From Dirofilaria immitis (lineage: Eukaryota; Nematoda; Chromadorea; Rhabditida; Onchocercidae), in assembly GCA_024305405.1 (NCBI GenBank), contig JAKNDB010000066.1:868001-932000 (forward strand): 64,000 nucleotides of DNA, given 5' to 3'. The first letter of the stretch is position 1. Each line of letters opens with the position of its first letter. The position numbers were made by a program, and so were the translations under genes. The notes under the pieces are model-generated. The model worked only from the letters and a program-made list of their open reading frames with translations, did not search any database and was not told where the DNA came from. This document shows, piece after piece, positions 53,101 through 62,385 of this stretch.

Positions 53101-56100
53101 AAGGAACATATACCTGTGTTGCGCGAAATTCTGCTGGTCAGGCAACACAAGAATTCGATGTTATAGTCGTTGGTAAATATTTTGAAAATTTTACTTTTGC
53201 TTATCTTTGATAAAAATAAAATATAAAATCAACTATTTTGAATTCATATTTCTCAAACTGATTTTTCAAAGCTAATTAATTAACAAAAAAAAATAAAACA
53301 AATAAGTTCTTTTAGTTCCACCAAGTATTATTGGCAAAGTGGTCGAATATATTTCGATTGTGGAGGATGAATCGTTGGAACTTGAATGTGATTTCGAAGC
53401 AGATCCTATCCCGGATATACAATGGTTTAAAGATAGTGCTAATATTGGAGATAGTGTGCAGGTAAGCAGATTCTTGACATGATTTCTAGCTTTCAAATTC
53501 AATTCACCAATGATACGTATGTATATTAATGATTGGAATTCAAAAGAACTTATTTGTTTTATTTTTTCTTTTGTTAATTAATTAGCCTTACAGTTCAGTA
53601 TGAGGAAATAAAAGACAAATAAATTAATCAGAAAAATCTATTTTAGATAGATTTAGCATAATGTTTTCATCAAATTGATTAGAAGAGAATTAAGGTTTCA
53701 TAATTTTTAATATTTTCAATTCCATGCTATTTCGTCATATCCGATAATTGACATTATGATTATAGCTTTTGAATGAGAAAAGAACTGCCTTAATATCATC
53801 AGTAGATTCTCAAAGTGCTGGAAGTTACCGCTGTATTGTTACCAATAAAGCTGGTCGTGCCGAGAAAACGTTTAATGTGCGTGTGATCATGAAACCCGGT
53901 ACGCTTATTCCGTATGAATAAACTACCTTTTAAAATATTCATGCCAAATATTTTACACTTTTTGTAGAGCTGGAAAATGCTAATGTAACAACATTGATCG
54001 AAACACTTACAAATCGCCCAGTAAATCTCGAATGTCCATTAGCGATCAATTCGGATGCTAATATTTCGTGGACTAAAAATTCCGTTCCTCTGATTCCTGG
54101 TTACAACGATGATGTACAAGTAATCATTATTAATTAATTGTCATCAATAACTCAATGCATAAGTATTTAGTAAATAAATACACGACAATACGTTAAATTA
54201 TGTGAATTTGATCGTTGTTGATTGACGACGGACAATGCATCAATCTTAGCTGATTCAACGGTTGAGTTTTTGTTCCTACTGTTTGCTTCTAACTTGCTCT
54301 TTAATATTTTTGAAATTATCAAATTAATTTGCTTTTAGATTTTGAATGGTGGACGACAGCTCGTTATTTCTGATGTTCAACCAGATGACCAAGCAACGTA
54401 CAGTTGCGTCGCACGTAATAAAGCTGGTGAAGCGGGCAAAATTACAAATTATTTGTAACCGGTACATTAATTTTACAGTATTATGAATCTTAAAAGTTTA
54501 AAAAGTTCAGATTATATATGGTCTAAATTTCAGCCCCGAAATATTGCTGATGAAGATCTCTAGTATTAATGTAATTTTTAAAAAATAAAATCAATATTTT
54601 TCTATAGTTTTCTGCAAACTCAATTATGATTTTAAGAATCTTTGCAGTGCCACCAACAATTATTAGCACAGGTGGGCTACATAAAGTAATTGAAAATAAT
54701 TCGTTGGTTTTACCATGCGAAATTGAAGGAGACCCATATCCAATCATTACTTGGATAAAGGTTTTATATTTTACAACTCATTATTAAAATTCGTTTTCCT
54801 TCGTCCAAGAAAACCGATATTAGTGGGCCCTAATGACAGATATTTATTGTTATTATTAATATGGTACATAAAGATAGGTATTTTCTGTAAATCCTTGTAA
54901 ACGGGATATAATAATTCCAGTGATCTATTGCAATTTTAATGACTAATTTATCATAACTTCATTAATTAGCTCATTGTAACTTCATTAATTACCACATTGT
55001 AATTTCAGTAATTTTAATAACTCATTTTTGCTTCATTGATCTTATGATATAGTGAATATTTTGAACGAAATACTGAATCGACATATAAGATTGTATACAA
55101 TTTTTCAGGATGGTAAGCCAGCGTTAGAACTCACATCGATACAAGCGCTTTCAGAAGGACAACAACTTAAAATTGCACGGGCTAGCGTAGAACATCGTGG
55201 ATCGTACGTCTGTCTAGCACGGAATAAAGCTGGCCAAGCGGAAATTAGTTTCGATGTAGATGTCATAAGTAAGTTGCATCTTGGAGAATTCAGCTTATCC
55301 CGGATGGAAACCTCCCAAGAGAGATGAATTACGACAATAATGTGAGGTCATGAAATGGATTATTAAGAGAAAATCAAGCGCCTCGAATTTGAGCCATTTA
55401 TCTAAGAAATGATAGCAATGATGAGATCATTATTGAAATGTATCAATTGTTTGGGAATATTTAATCAGTAAAGATTGAAATCTTAATTTTTATCTTGTTT
55501 GACTTCTAATGATGAAATATTCAGCTCGTCCAACAATAGCTGAAGGAATTAAAACAATAACTGAAGTCGTACGAGGTGATTCGGTTGTAATTCATTGTCC
55601 AGTAGTTGACAAAAGATTTTCTGGCGAAGTTACTTGGTAAGGTCGAATTCTAGAAATTTTAATTTTTAATCGTTAATTTTTGATTGAATTTTTAATTTAG
55701 TTGCTAATAATCATGCTAATTCTGTTGAGAAGACAAAAATTTTTTAGTAACTATGAATCTCTTATTTTTATTCAAACTTATCATTGAATCATCAGGTAGA
55801 ATGAACAAATAAGTAATCAGATTCTCTTTGTGATTTGGTAATTTCAGGTTTAAAGATTATCATCCGCTAAAAATTGATGGTCGCAAGTATGCTATGTCTC
55901 AGTTGAGTCGAAAACTTCATATTAATCAGTAATTTTTCTTTTTTTTTATCATTTTCAACTAAAATCCTACAATTTGATTAACGAAGAATCATCTAATAAT
56001 AATAGAAATGCCATTTTATACTGCTATTTTTTTAATTCAATAAATTGAATAAGTATTATTAACTAGTTTTTAGCGATATTTTTTAGAACATTTTACAAAT

Positions 56101-59100
56101 TCCATTTTCTGAAGATGTTATGTCGAGAATCAACTAATTCTGAAGTATTTGCCTTATCCTTAACTTAAAGAAAAGAAGGTTAAATATAATGCCCGTTATA
56201 TATGTCCAACCGCCTCGTAAAGCACATCTTTATAATTGTTTGGTGTTGGACCCTAACATGGTTGTGAATATAAGATTAAAGGAGGCTTTATTTATAGAGT
56301 GGAAATTACAGCTCATAAACAAAGACGAAACATTTTTAGCTTACATCTTGCATTATACAATAAATGCGCACATACAACATGTATAAACCCTTTCATGTAA
56401 AATCAAACGCGATGGAATCACTGGCTTCGCTGAATTTCGTGTTCTTTTCGCGATTTCAGCGACATACCTTGCTTTCATGTATACCTTGCTTTCATGTATA
56501 CCTTGCTTTCATGTATACCTTGTATACCTTGCTTTCATGTTCTTTTCGCGATTTCAGCGACATACCTTGCTTTCATGTATACCTTGCTTTCATGTATGCA
56601 TGATATTTTATTTTTATTAAACGTCATACTTTCATTATTAAGAGCTGATCTACGTGATGAGGGAAGCTACAGTTGTCGTGTTAGAAATGATGCAGGTGAA
56701 TCGAAAATTGATTACAAATTAAATGTTTTACTTCCACCAGAAATATTAATTCTCGATAAGGACAAGAATAGGTACAGTCCCTAATATGATTTTTTATCAC
56801 TTCGAAAAAAAACTTTTATTTTTTGGGAAAACTTTAATTAATAATTTTAAATATGCACTATTTTTAACATATTGCCTCATGTTATAAGTTTTCGCAATTA
56901 ACCTGAAAGTTATATGGTTATTTTTGTTCTCTTATAATGATATCAATTAATAAAATTAAAGTTAAATTTATCCATTAAATCCAAATTTGTGTTTCGTATC
57001 TTATGCAGAACAGTAATCGAGAATAGCGCAATTACGTTAAGTTGCCCGGTAACTGGAAAACCAGAGCCAGAAGTGGAATGGTTTAAGGATGGTGAACTTC
57101 TTACGCAGTTCAATATTACGAAAAGAATCGATACAGGACAATTGAAGGGCACTGACCTAAAAATCTCGCATGTGAAAGTAAGTTTCATTTATGGTTTATG
57201 AAAACTGGTGAAAAATCAACATATATGATCTTTAGAAGAAATAAAATCGTTTATCTGCTTTTAAATATTTTATAAACTCAGTCTGCAAAAATCGATTATA
57301 ATTTTGCAGGTCGCAAATTCAGGTCGTTATACGTGCGAAGCAAAAAATAAAGCTGGAATGGTAGAGCAAGAAATTCTCTTATATGTTATGAGTAAATTTG
57401 ATTCTTGAATATTTGCAATTTATATAAAATTAAATCGTTAAATACCAAATAATAAAGTTCAGAAACATTTCTCGAATTCAACTCTATTGAAATGTTCAAT
57501 TTTCAATTTTTCGCCATGTTTCTAGTAACACTACTTTCCTTTTTTTATATTAAATTTCTTTAAAAAGTCCTAACCTTTGGCTTATGAAATTTTACATAAT
57601 TCTTTAACGGAAATTACCAAAATTGTACATTCAGAGTGCAGCAAAATTATTACAGCACCACCAAAAATAGAACGCGAAGGTGTACCTGCAGAAATTGGTG
57701 GTGAATCGCAAAGTGCCTTGACAATTAATTGTCCAGCATATGGTCGACCGACACCTACAGTAACTTGGTTAAAAGCTGGCAGGCCATTTTATCACGATTC
57801 TGATGTCTATCTGTCTGCCAACGGGATGAAATTACATTTCTTAAATTTAAAAAGGTTTGCTATTCATCAACTTATCAGTTGAAAATATATTGTGTTGAAT
57901 AGGAAAAATCTCGAATAAGCAAATACAATGATATCTTTAAATTTGAAAAAATATTATGAAATATATCGAAGTAAGAAAAAAGCTTTATCATCAAAGTTTA
58001 CTAAATTAAGAATTCCATTATTCGAAATGTTAGGAGTTGATAAATCCTTTTGTCAGATTTGCTCATTCCTCATAGAATTCTCAACATCCCCAATAAGTTC
58101 AGATGTAAAGATCCAAATTAAAGCAATGCATGCGCCAATAAGTTTCTTCGAAATTCTGATTAAACTTGCTTATTTAATCAATATCTTCTATTTTCACATG
58201 AAAAAATGCTTGGCTTAGAAAATGATTTTTCAGAATGATATCGATCGTTATACATGTATCGCGCGAAATCCAGCTGGTGAGGAAAAACGTGATTTCATCG
58301 TAAATTTATTAGGTACTTGATCGTTCCTAAATATAAAAATAATATTTTTGTTTGGATGCTAATAGATGTGTATCTTTTATAATTAAATATCATTATCTAC
58401 ATGAGATATAGATAATAATACCGTTACATATTTCACATATTATGAACCAGTATCTCTCAGTTTTCTATATCTCAAAACTGAATTACTCTGAAATTCTCGA
58501 AACGAAACAAACTCAAGACATGGAATATATTTTGCTAATGGAATGCAAGAAACGATGAAACGTTATTTTTAGAAGCACCAACAATTGAGGGACCAAATAT
58601 TTTGCATCGTATACAGGTAAATGCTGGCCGAACAGCGGTAATTAATTGTCCAGCATTCGGTAGTCCTGAACCATCAATTGCTTGGCTTAAAAATGGACAA
58701 CCACTTGGAACTAACAGTCGTCATGCTATTTTGAATGGTGGACGTCAACTTGAAATTACTGATGCTTCATCGATTGATGATGCAAGGTAACTATTATTAT
58801 TATTCGTTTTTTCTTAAAAAATTCACAACAGTATATTTGTTTTTAAATCGATAAAAGACGTTTCTTTACGTGTATACGTGAATATAAGTGTAAGACACGT
58901 ATGTTATGCGTAGAAAAATATAAATAAAAATTTTTTTTGGAAAGAAATATTCTGCATAATAAATTAAAAGAATGAAAAATAATAAATGAATGGATATAAT
59001 TTTTATTCCTTTTTATATTAACTTATGAGAATATTTTCAGGTATACATGTATAGCAACGAATGATATTGGTTTAGCCGATTTAGAAACGTATCTTCAAGT

Positions 59101-61991
59101 TATCGGTAAATTGATACGATATAAGTATAGTGTTTATATGAGCTAGATCAATTAATAAAATGAGATCAACTTAAAAGCAGCAATTATCAATTTAGAAATT
59201 CAGAGGATCAATTAAAAAGCAAAGATCAAAAGCATGTAAATATTTTTGATTATCGAAAAATAGAAAAATTTTGAAAAATGGAAAGATGATATATTTAGGA
59301 AGCCCAGTGATAGCTGGTGATAAGCAGGAAATGATTGAAGTACTTGTTAATGAGCCAAAAGATTTGTTCTGTGATGTTTCGGGCAGTGAACCAATTGATA
59401 TTGAATGGTTACGCGACGGAAAAGCTATCGAATTTACAGGAGAGCCACGTACTGAAACGAGTTATCTTCAGGTTTATTTTATTTATTGTTGTTTCTTATT
59501 TCATTAAATTAGATTAATTATGCTTCGTTTTATTTTGAAAAAATCTCTGTCTATTTTTTCTTTTTTTTGAATACGTGGAGAAGATTCTGAAGCAGTATTT
59601 TAATTAGGTTTCCTCTCGAGGTCGAATTTTGCATATTCTATCGGCACAGATCTCCGATACTGCTCGATACGTTTGCGTTGCGCGGAATACTGCAGGCGAA
59701 GCTAAGAAAATATTTGATTTAAATGTTTTAGGCAAGTTTTTATAAATTATCATTTTTCAGAATTATCAGAGCATAAAAACAAAAGGATAAGCATGTTTTG
59801 GAATGATGATTCTAGTATGACTACATTTTTATGCTAAATATTTTATCAATAATTATTGCAGCAATTCATTAGAATTTTGAAATTTCAGTCGCACCAATTA
59901 TCAGCGAATCCGCTTCCTCACCACCATTGCAAACAATAATTCCCGGAACTAGCTTTGCTATAGAATGTTTAGTTGAAGCTATTCCGGATGCAGAGGTTTG
60001 TTATTCATTCATAAAATTTGGAATTCGTAACTCCGTCAAATTAATGTGAAATTTTTCTTCTGTTGAATTATCTTGATTGTCTTGATATTATCGTTTTTTT
60101 AATTTCATTAGTCTTGTAAATTTGTACTTGATACTTAATTAATTCGAATTATATAAGTCATGCTTTGATGATTTCTCTATCGACTGACCTGTTTACAATT
60201 TCTTTTAGAAGACAAAGCAAAGCTAATCTACTCATTAATGATGATTACTCTATTACATGACTTATTTATCATTTTAAAAAGCCAAAAATTTAAGCAATCT
60301 AATTTTGGATCGCTTTTAGCAAAGAAAAAATATTCAATTAGGTTATTGAGTATTTTTTAAATGGAAATTATTTTAATGAGTTGTTTTTTGAATTTAATTT
60401 CATTTTAATCTTTTTGTTTCCTGCATTTATTTGCTTGATCATTTAAGATCACATGGATCAGAAATAATCGTCCTATTAAATCGGATTCCGATTTAGTATT
60501 TCTCAATAATAATCAGACGATGTGGATAAATGTGGCACGTGAAGGTTTAGATGGACGTTATACTTGCACGGCAACAAATAAAATTGGTCGAGCAAGTCGT
60601 GATTTTATCATCAAACTTACCGGTATCGATTTTATCATCAAACTTATCGATATTAAAATATCAGCCAAATCTAAATTTGGTTCAAATTGAATTATTATTT
60701 TCTTAAATATCGAAATTAATTTCATCATAATATTGTGAAACATAATTCCGATGTCCTGTAAAGCCAAAAATTTTACTTTATATCATCTAATTTGGCCTAA
60801 CAGAAATGAATTTTTTATTTACATACAAATTAACGATATTAAAATATTTCTTGATTAATGACTTATATTGATCGTTCGAATTTAATTCATTGTATCTTAT
60901 TTAGCACCACCAGTTCTCGATCGTGGTATTCAAGAAATGGAGGTAGTAGTTGATGATTTTGTCATTTTAACTTGCAAAATACTTAGCGGTAGCGGAAAAT
61001 TGATAACAAAATGGATTATTGATGGACAAGAAGTGGGAAATGGACAAATTAGTCCAAATATTTTGGCATGTTTTCATAAATTTGATATAATCAATAAAAT
61101 ATTTGAGAAATTATTGGAAATATTTCTAAGATTAAGAAGATTCTAATCGAAATTTCTGCAAATTTCTGTCTCATATTCAAATCAGAAAATTTAAAAATAT
61201 ATTTGGTATACAATTTTATTTACTGCATATGACTTCTCTTTGATAAACGAATTATTTGTCTGATAAGGCTGTTTTATGTATTTATCCGTTGTTTGTTTCG
61301 AAATTTACCCATCAAGTTTACTAATTATTTCATCAATCACTTCGTCGTTTCTTGCTTAATTTTAATTGATAAAATGATTCTAATTATTTTTAATTAAGGA
61401 AATCATGATTTCAAATTCCAGTTTTTTAAGCTATATTATATGTGTAGGTAGATGATCGACGAATTGAAATTCGGAATGCGCGTTTGAGTGATTCAGGTAG
61501 CTATATTTGCGTGGTACAAAATGAAGCAGGTGAAGCGCGAAAAACATACGAACTTACTGTACTTGGTACTATACAATTTATTAATAAATTTTGCATGCTT
61601 GAAAAGCCATCTGAAAAGTTTGCGACTAGTTAAGATGCGTCGTCGAATCAATGATTTCGAAAATATTTTATTTTTTGAATTATAAATTTAAGATAGATGA
61701 AATTAACTTATAAATTTGCTAAATTAAATGAATAAATTATTCTTATCTATCGCATAATTTATCATAAAAATTTGATAGATACAAGCATTAATATATTGCA
61801 AATTTGTACAAAAATTATTTCGAAATTTCAAAAGAAACTTTTTTTCATGAACTTTTCATTTTTCTTTTTTTCCAGAACCACCTCGCTTTTTGGATATGAC
61901 AAATTTAAATCCATCAATCATTGTTGGAAGACCATTATTACTGGATTGTTCGGTAACCGGTACACCAAAGCCAGTAGTAATCTGGACAAAG
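24432..61991 (+). CDS. him-4: Hemicentin (HIM-4), 5' 60 exons, runs off window
   Basis: A secreted extracellular-matrix protein that in C. elegans forms tracks anchoring cells and organises hemidesmosome-type attachments. The start is ATG 24432 (or 24438), followed by a signal peptide, a von Willebrand A domain and a linker region, then 26 complete Ig domains and the first half of a 27th. Exon ends used: 24432-24696, 25498-25602, 25846-25970, 26441-26601, 26837-27019, 27200-27407, 27540-27828, 27949-28083, 28210-28330, then those listed in the segment entries. Most Ig domains are split over two exons, typically with a phase-1 intron at the domain border (VL/G-PP) and a second intron inside. 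The known protein has about 48 Ig domains plus EGF-like modules, so the 3' part lies beyond the window. At least ten junctions or exons need one extra base to stay in frame; see findings. Confidence 0.93.
27949..33560 (+). CDS. him-4: him-4 exons 8-22: Ig domains 1 to 7 and start of 8
   Basis: Exons: 27949-28083, 28210-28330, 28941-29083, 29211-29415, 29664-29747, 29789-29928, 30165-30238, 30363-30467, 30567-30656, 30904-31086, 31184-31279, 31490-31641, 31883-32006, 32886-33046 and 33340-33560. Each domain shows the B-strand cysteine (for example FNLTC, VTLQC, LRLSC, LEIPC), the core Trp, and the D.G.Y.C F-strand motif (DRGEYHC, DAGAYRC, DAGIYEC, DAGSYTC, QDRYTC). One-base gaps are needed at 28227-28229 (TTT), 29744-29746 (AAA at a donor) and 30567 (G at an acceptor). 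Exons 21-22 hold domain 7 and the opening of domain 8. Confidence 0.9.
33859..37785 (+). CDS. him-4: him-4 exons 23-32: Ig domains 8-13
   Basis: Exons: 33859-34041, 34207-34329, 34696-34855, 34953-35050, 35425-35569, 35654-35929, 36292-36395, 36668-36845, 37155-37339 and 37683-37785. Domain 11 lies wholly in one exon (35654-35929), unlike its neighbours. Exon 23 reads EKRSL-stop unless the AAAAA at 33987-33991 gains an A, after which it continues [17 protein letters not shown]. Exons 21, 30, 31 and 32 have dead copies at 663-1700. The donor of exon 32 (37785) leads into the 12.9-kb intron, and phase 1 matches the acceptor at 50722 (giving APPKVG). Confidence 0.9.
38130..38210. repeat. GA microsatellite in him-4 intron 32
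   Basis: A (GA)n tract of about 50 bases at 38156-38207. It corresponds to a much shorter GAGAGAGAG at about 2061-2070 in the upstream duplicate, so it expanded after the duplication or shrank in the other copy. Confidence 0.85.
38240..42926 (-). mobile_element. BEL/Pao LTR retrotransposon remnant, antisense in him-4 intron
   Basis: Reading the minus strand in several frames gives the order of a Pao/BEL polyprotein, broken by many stops. There is a gag-like region (about 41500-42070, with GYDTASE and PVSS motifs typical of the DUF1759 region). A Cys/His-rich stretch follows (about 40990-41150, KGSHNIALC). Next is the Pao aspartic protease signature FDIGSQLSF followed by KKLANRLNL (about 40860-40910). 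Last is an H2C2 integrase zinc-binding region (about 39960-40080, [20 protein letters not shown]). The reverse transcriptase and RNase H part is missing: only about 500 bases separate protease and integrase signatures. A 108-codon minus ORF at 38244-38570 may be the very C-terminus. No second LTR is visible at the low-coordinate end. The element is non-functional. Confidence 0.8.
42927..43428 (-). mobile_element. 5' LTR of the BEL/Pao remnant with primer-binding site
   Basis: On the minus strand, a 500-bp segment starting TGTTAAAAAC and ending CCACGACA (TGT...ACA termini) lies directly upstream of the coding remnant. Seven bases inside it, 42904-42919 on the minus strand reads TGGTGTCCGAGTTAAG: a TGG-initial primer-binding site matching a tRNA 3' end in CCA. 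LTR borders are inferred from the termini and the primer-binding site because there is no second LTR to compare. Confidence 0.6.
43429..43589. other. Spacer between LTR and four-span copy B
   Basis: Homology with the upstream duplicate resumes near 43555 (compare about 2300-2340). The short stretch from the LTR edge to that point has no counterpart that I can align and no gene. Confidence 0.4.
44165..44335. repeat. Tandem duplication in intron of four-span copy B
   Basis: A unit of about 79 bases (TATTCTTCGCTCTCTACCTG... to ...GGTAATTGAGCATAA) occurs twice in direct succession with a single obvious difference. The upstream paralogue has only one diverged copy at about 2935-3010, so the duplication is recent and specific to copy B. 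Confidence 0.8.
46395..46620. repeat. Diverged duplication at first donor of four-span copy B
   Basis: Sequence around the exon 1 donor (about 46525-46620) is repeated just downstream in the gene's direction (about 46395-46490), including the TTTTTGATAAAAA.TACCTCAT stretch that holds the splice donor. Copy A has one version (about 4545-4645). The second donor-like site could offer a decoy splice site but has no exon attached. Confidence 0.55.
46916..46947. repeat. Perfect hairpin, 14-bp arms, AAAA loop
   Basis: Arms TACCATAGTGAATC and GATTCACTATGGTA are exact inverse complements separated by AAAA. The hairpin lies about 190 bases upstream of the copy B start codon. No counterpart is seen upstream of copy A. 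It could be a regulatory palindrome or the footprint of a small foldback insertion. Confidence 0.75.
47884..47986. promoter_or_regulatory. Conserved noncoding block 1 (copy B)
   Basis: Identical over 103 bases to 6393-6495. It lies about 1.2 kb upstream of the copy B start and deep inside him-4 intron 32. Role unknown; see the finding on conserved blocks. Confidence 0.55.
48120..48188. promoter_or_regulatory. Conserved noncoding block 2 (copy B)
   Basis: Identical over 69 bases to 6621-6689, with near-identity continuing into the sequence upstream (about 48078-48119). No open frame of note. Confidence 0.5.
48475..48526. promoter_or_regulatory. Conserved noncoding block 3 (copy B)
   Basis: Matches 6991-7042 with one mismatch in 52 bases. 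It is the third block in the same order and spacing. Confidence 0.4.
48527..50722. other. Remainder of him-4 intron 32
   Basis: AT-rich intronic sequence that aligns patchily with 7043-8294 of the upstream duplicate. The ORF at 49063-49263 is Phe/Leu/Ile-rich and unsupported. It ends in the acceptor TTTTTTTTTAG at 50722. Confidence 0.6.
50723..54461 (+). CDS. him-4: him-4 exons 33-42: Ig domains 14-18
   Basis: Exons: 50723-50835, 51312-51468, 51718-51924, 52185-52242, 52410-52556, 53028-53172, 53316-53461, 53766-53898, 53968-54119 and 54339-54461. Cysteine pairs are VILNC/YQC, LTLTC/YTC, ITLEC/YTC, LELEC/YRC and VNLEC/YSC. Exon 35 reaches a stop (VIFK-stop) unless the AAA at 51747-51749 gains one base, when it reads [16 protein letters not shown]. 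Exon 42 reaches a stop unless AAAA at 54438-54441 gains one base, when it reads NYKLFVT into the donor at 54461. Exons 33-35 have dead copies at 8295-9250. Confidence 0.9.
54648..58312 (+). CDS. him-4: him-4 exons 43-51: Ig domains 19-22
   Basis: Exons: 54648-54760, 55109-55268, 55525-55636, 55848-55928, 56643-56771, 57009-57177, 57310-57391, 57656-57854 and 58234-58312. Domains: LVLPC/YVC, VVIHC/YSC, ITLSC/YTC and LTINC/YTC. Domain 20 is split over three exons, with the intron between 55928 and 56643 carrying a minisatellite. Exon 47 also contains the start of domain 21. The exon 50 donor (AAAAAG/GT at 57849-57854) is one base short of the phase needed by exon 51 (NDIDRYTC). Confidence 0.9.
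56432..56602. repeat. Minisatellite in him-4 intron 46
   Basis: Repeated TACCTTGCTTTCATGTA units (about 18-19 bp) are embedded in a larger 100-bp duplication that also includes TTCTTTTCGCGATTTCAGCGACA twice. The larger unit contains a TTTCAG trinucleotide context that resembles a splice acceptor. Confidence 0.85.
58573..61991 (+). CDS. him-4: him-4 exons 52-60: Ig domains 23-26 and start of 27
   Basis: Exons: 58573-58786, 59041-59105, 59299-59471, 59608-59731, 59889-59995, 60448-60622, 60905-61032, 61448-61565 and 61876-61991. Cysteine pairs are AVINC/YTC, DLFC/YVC, FAIEC/YTC and VILTC/YIC; exon 60 has LLLDC and the core WTK but its partner exon is not in view. The donor after 59731 is GCAAGT, a GC-AG intron that keeps phase. 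The donor of exon 58 is uncertain; GTGGGA at 61033 keeps frame with VDDRRIEI in exon 59. The sequence beyond 61991 shows no further plus-strand Ig exon, so the next intron extends past the window or at least past 64000. Confidence 0.88.
60601..60656. repeat. Direct repeat across a him-4 splice donor
   Basis: The 27-base end of exon 57 with its donor (GATTTTATCATCAAACTTACCGGTATC) is repeated at once with a changed donor (TTATCGATATT). The first copy keeps the GT and gives the conserved phase, so the second is intronic. Confidence 0.7.
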
Positions 61992-62304
61992 GTTAGCCTT
62001 CAGAAAGTTTGTCCTTCTACCTTTTTTTTTTTATCGACTCGCATGGAATTTAAAGCTTTTTTTGATTTCAATGACCTTTGATAAAATCATCGCTTAGAAA
62101 AAAATTGAAATTTTTCTGCCAAAAATATATTTAAATCATAAATAAGAAATGAAAAAGCTACTCTTTGCTATAATTTAACAATTGAACATATTGTGCTATC
62201 TCTCTTTCTCTTAACCTTAAATATTTCATATGGGAATTTAATTGTAAAGAAATCATTGCTAATAGTAGGGAAAAATGTTAAAAAAATAAATTCATAGTGA
62301 AATA

Positions 62305-62385
62305 ATCAATCATTATCATCGATTATCATTATCATCCATTATCATTATCATCCATTATCATTATCATCCATTATCATTATTATCA
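62305..62385. repeat. 18-bp minisatellite (ATCATTATCATCCATT)n
   Basis: About four tandem copies of TTATCATTATCATCCA with small changes. They lie at the downstream edge of the minus-strand ADAM-like terminal exon, so they would fall in or near its 3' untranslated region. Confidence 0.85.

Noticed and set aside
26441..57854. Programmed ribosomal frameshifting in hemicentin
   Set aside because: Sites are not slippery heptamers, several fall exactly at splice junctions, and all are fixed by one extra base in or beside a homopolymer, so assembly error is far simpler.
57928..58218. 96-codon plus-strand ORF between him-4 exons 50 and 51
   Set aside because: It lies within an intron, interrupts an Ig domain whose two halves join well without it, and has low-complexity Lys/Ile/Ser composition.
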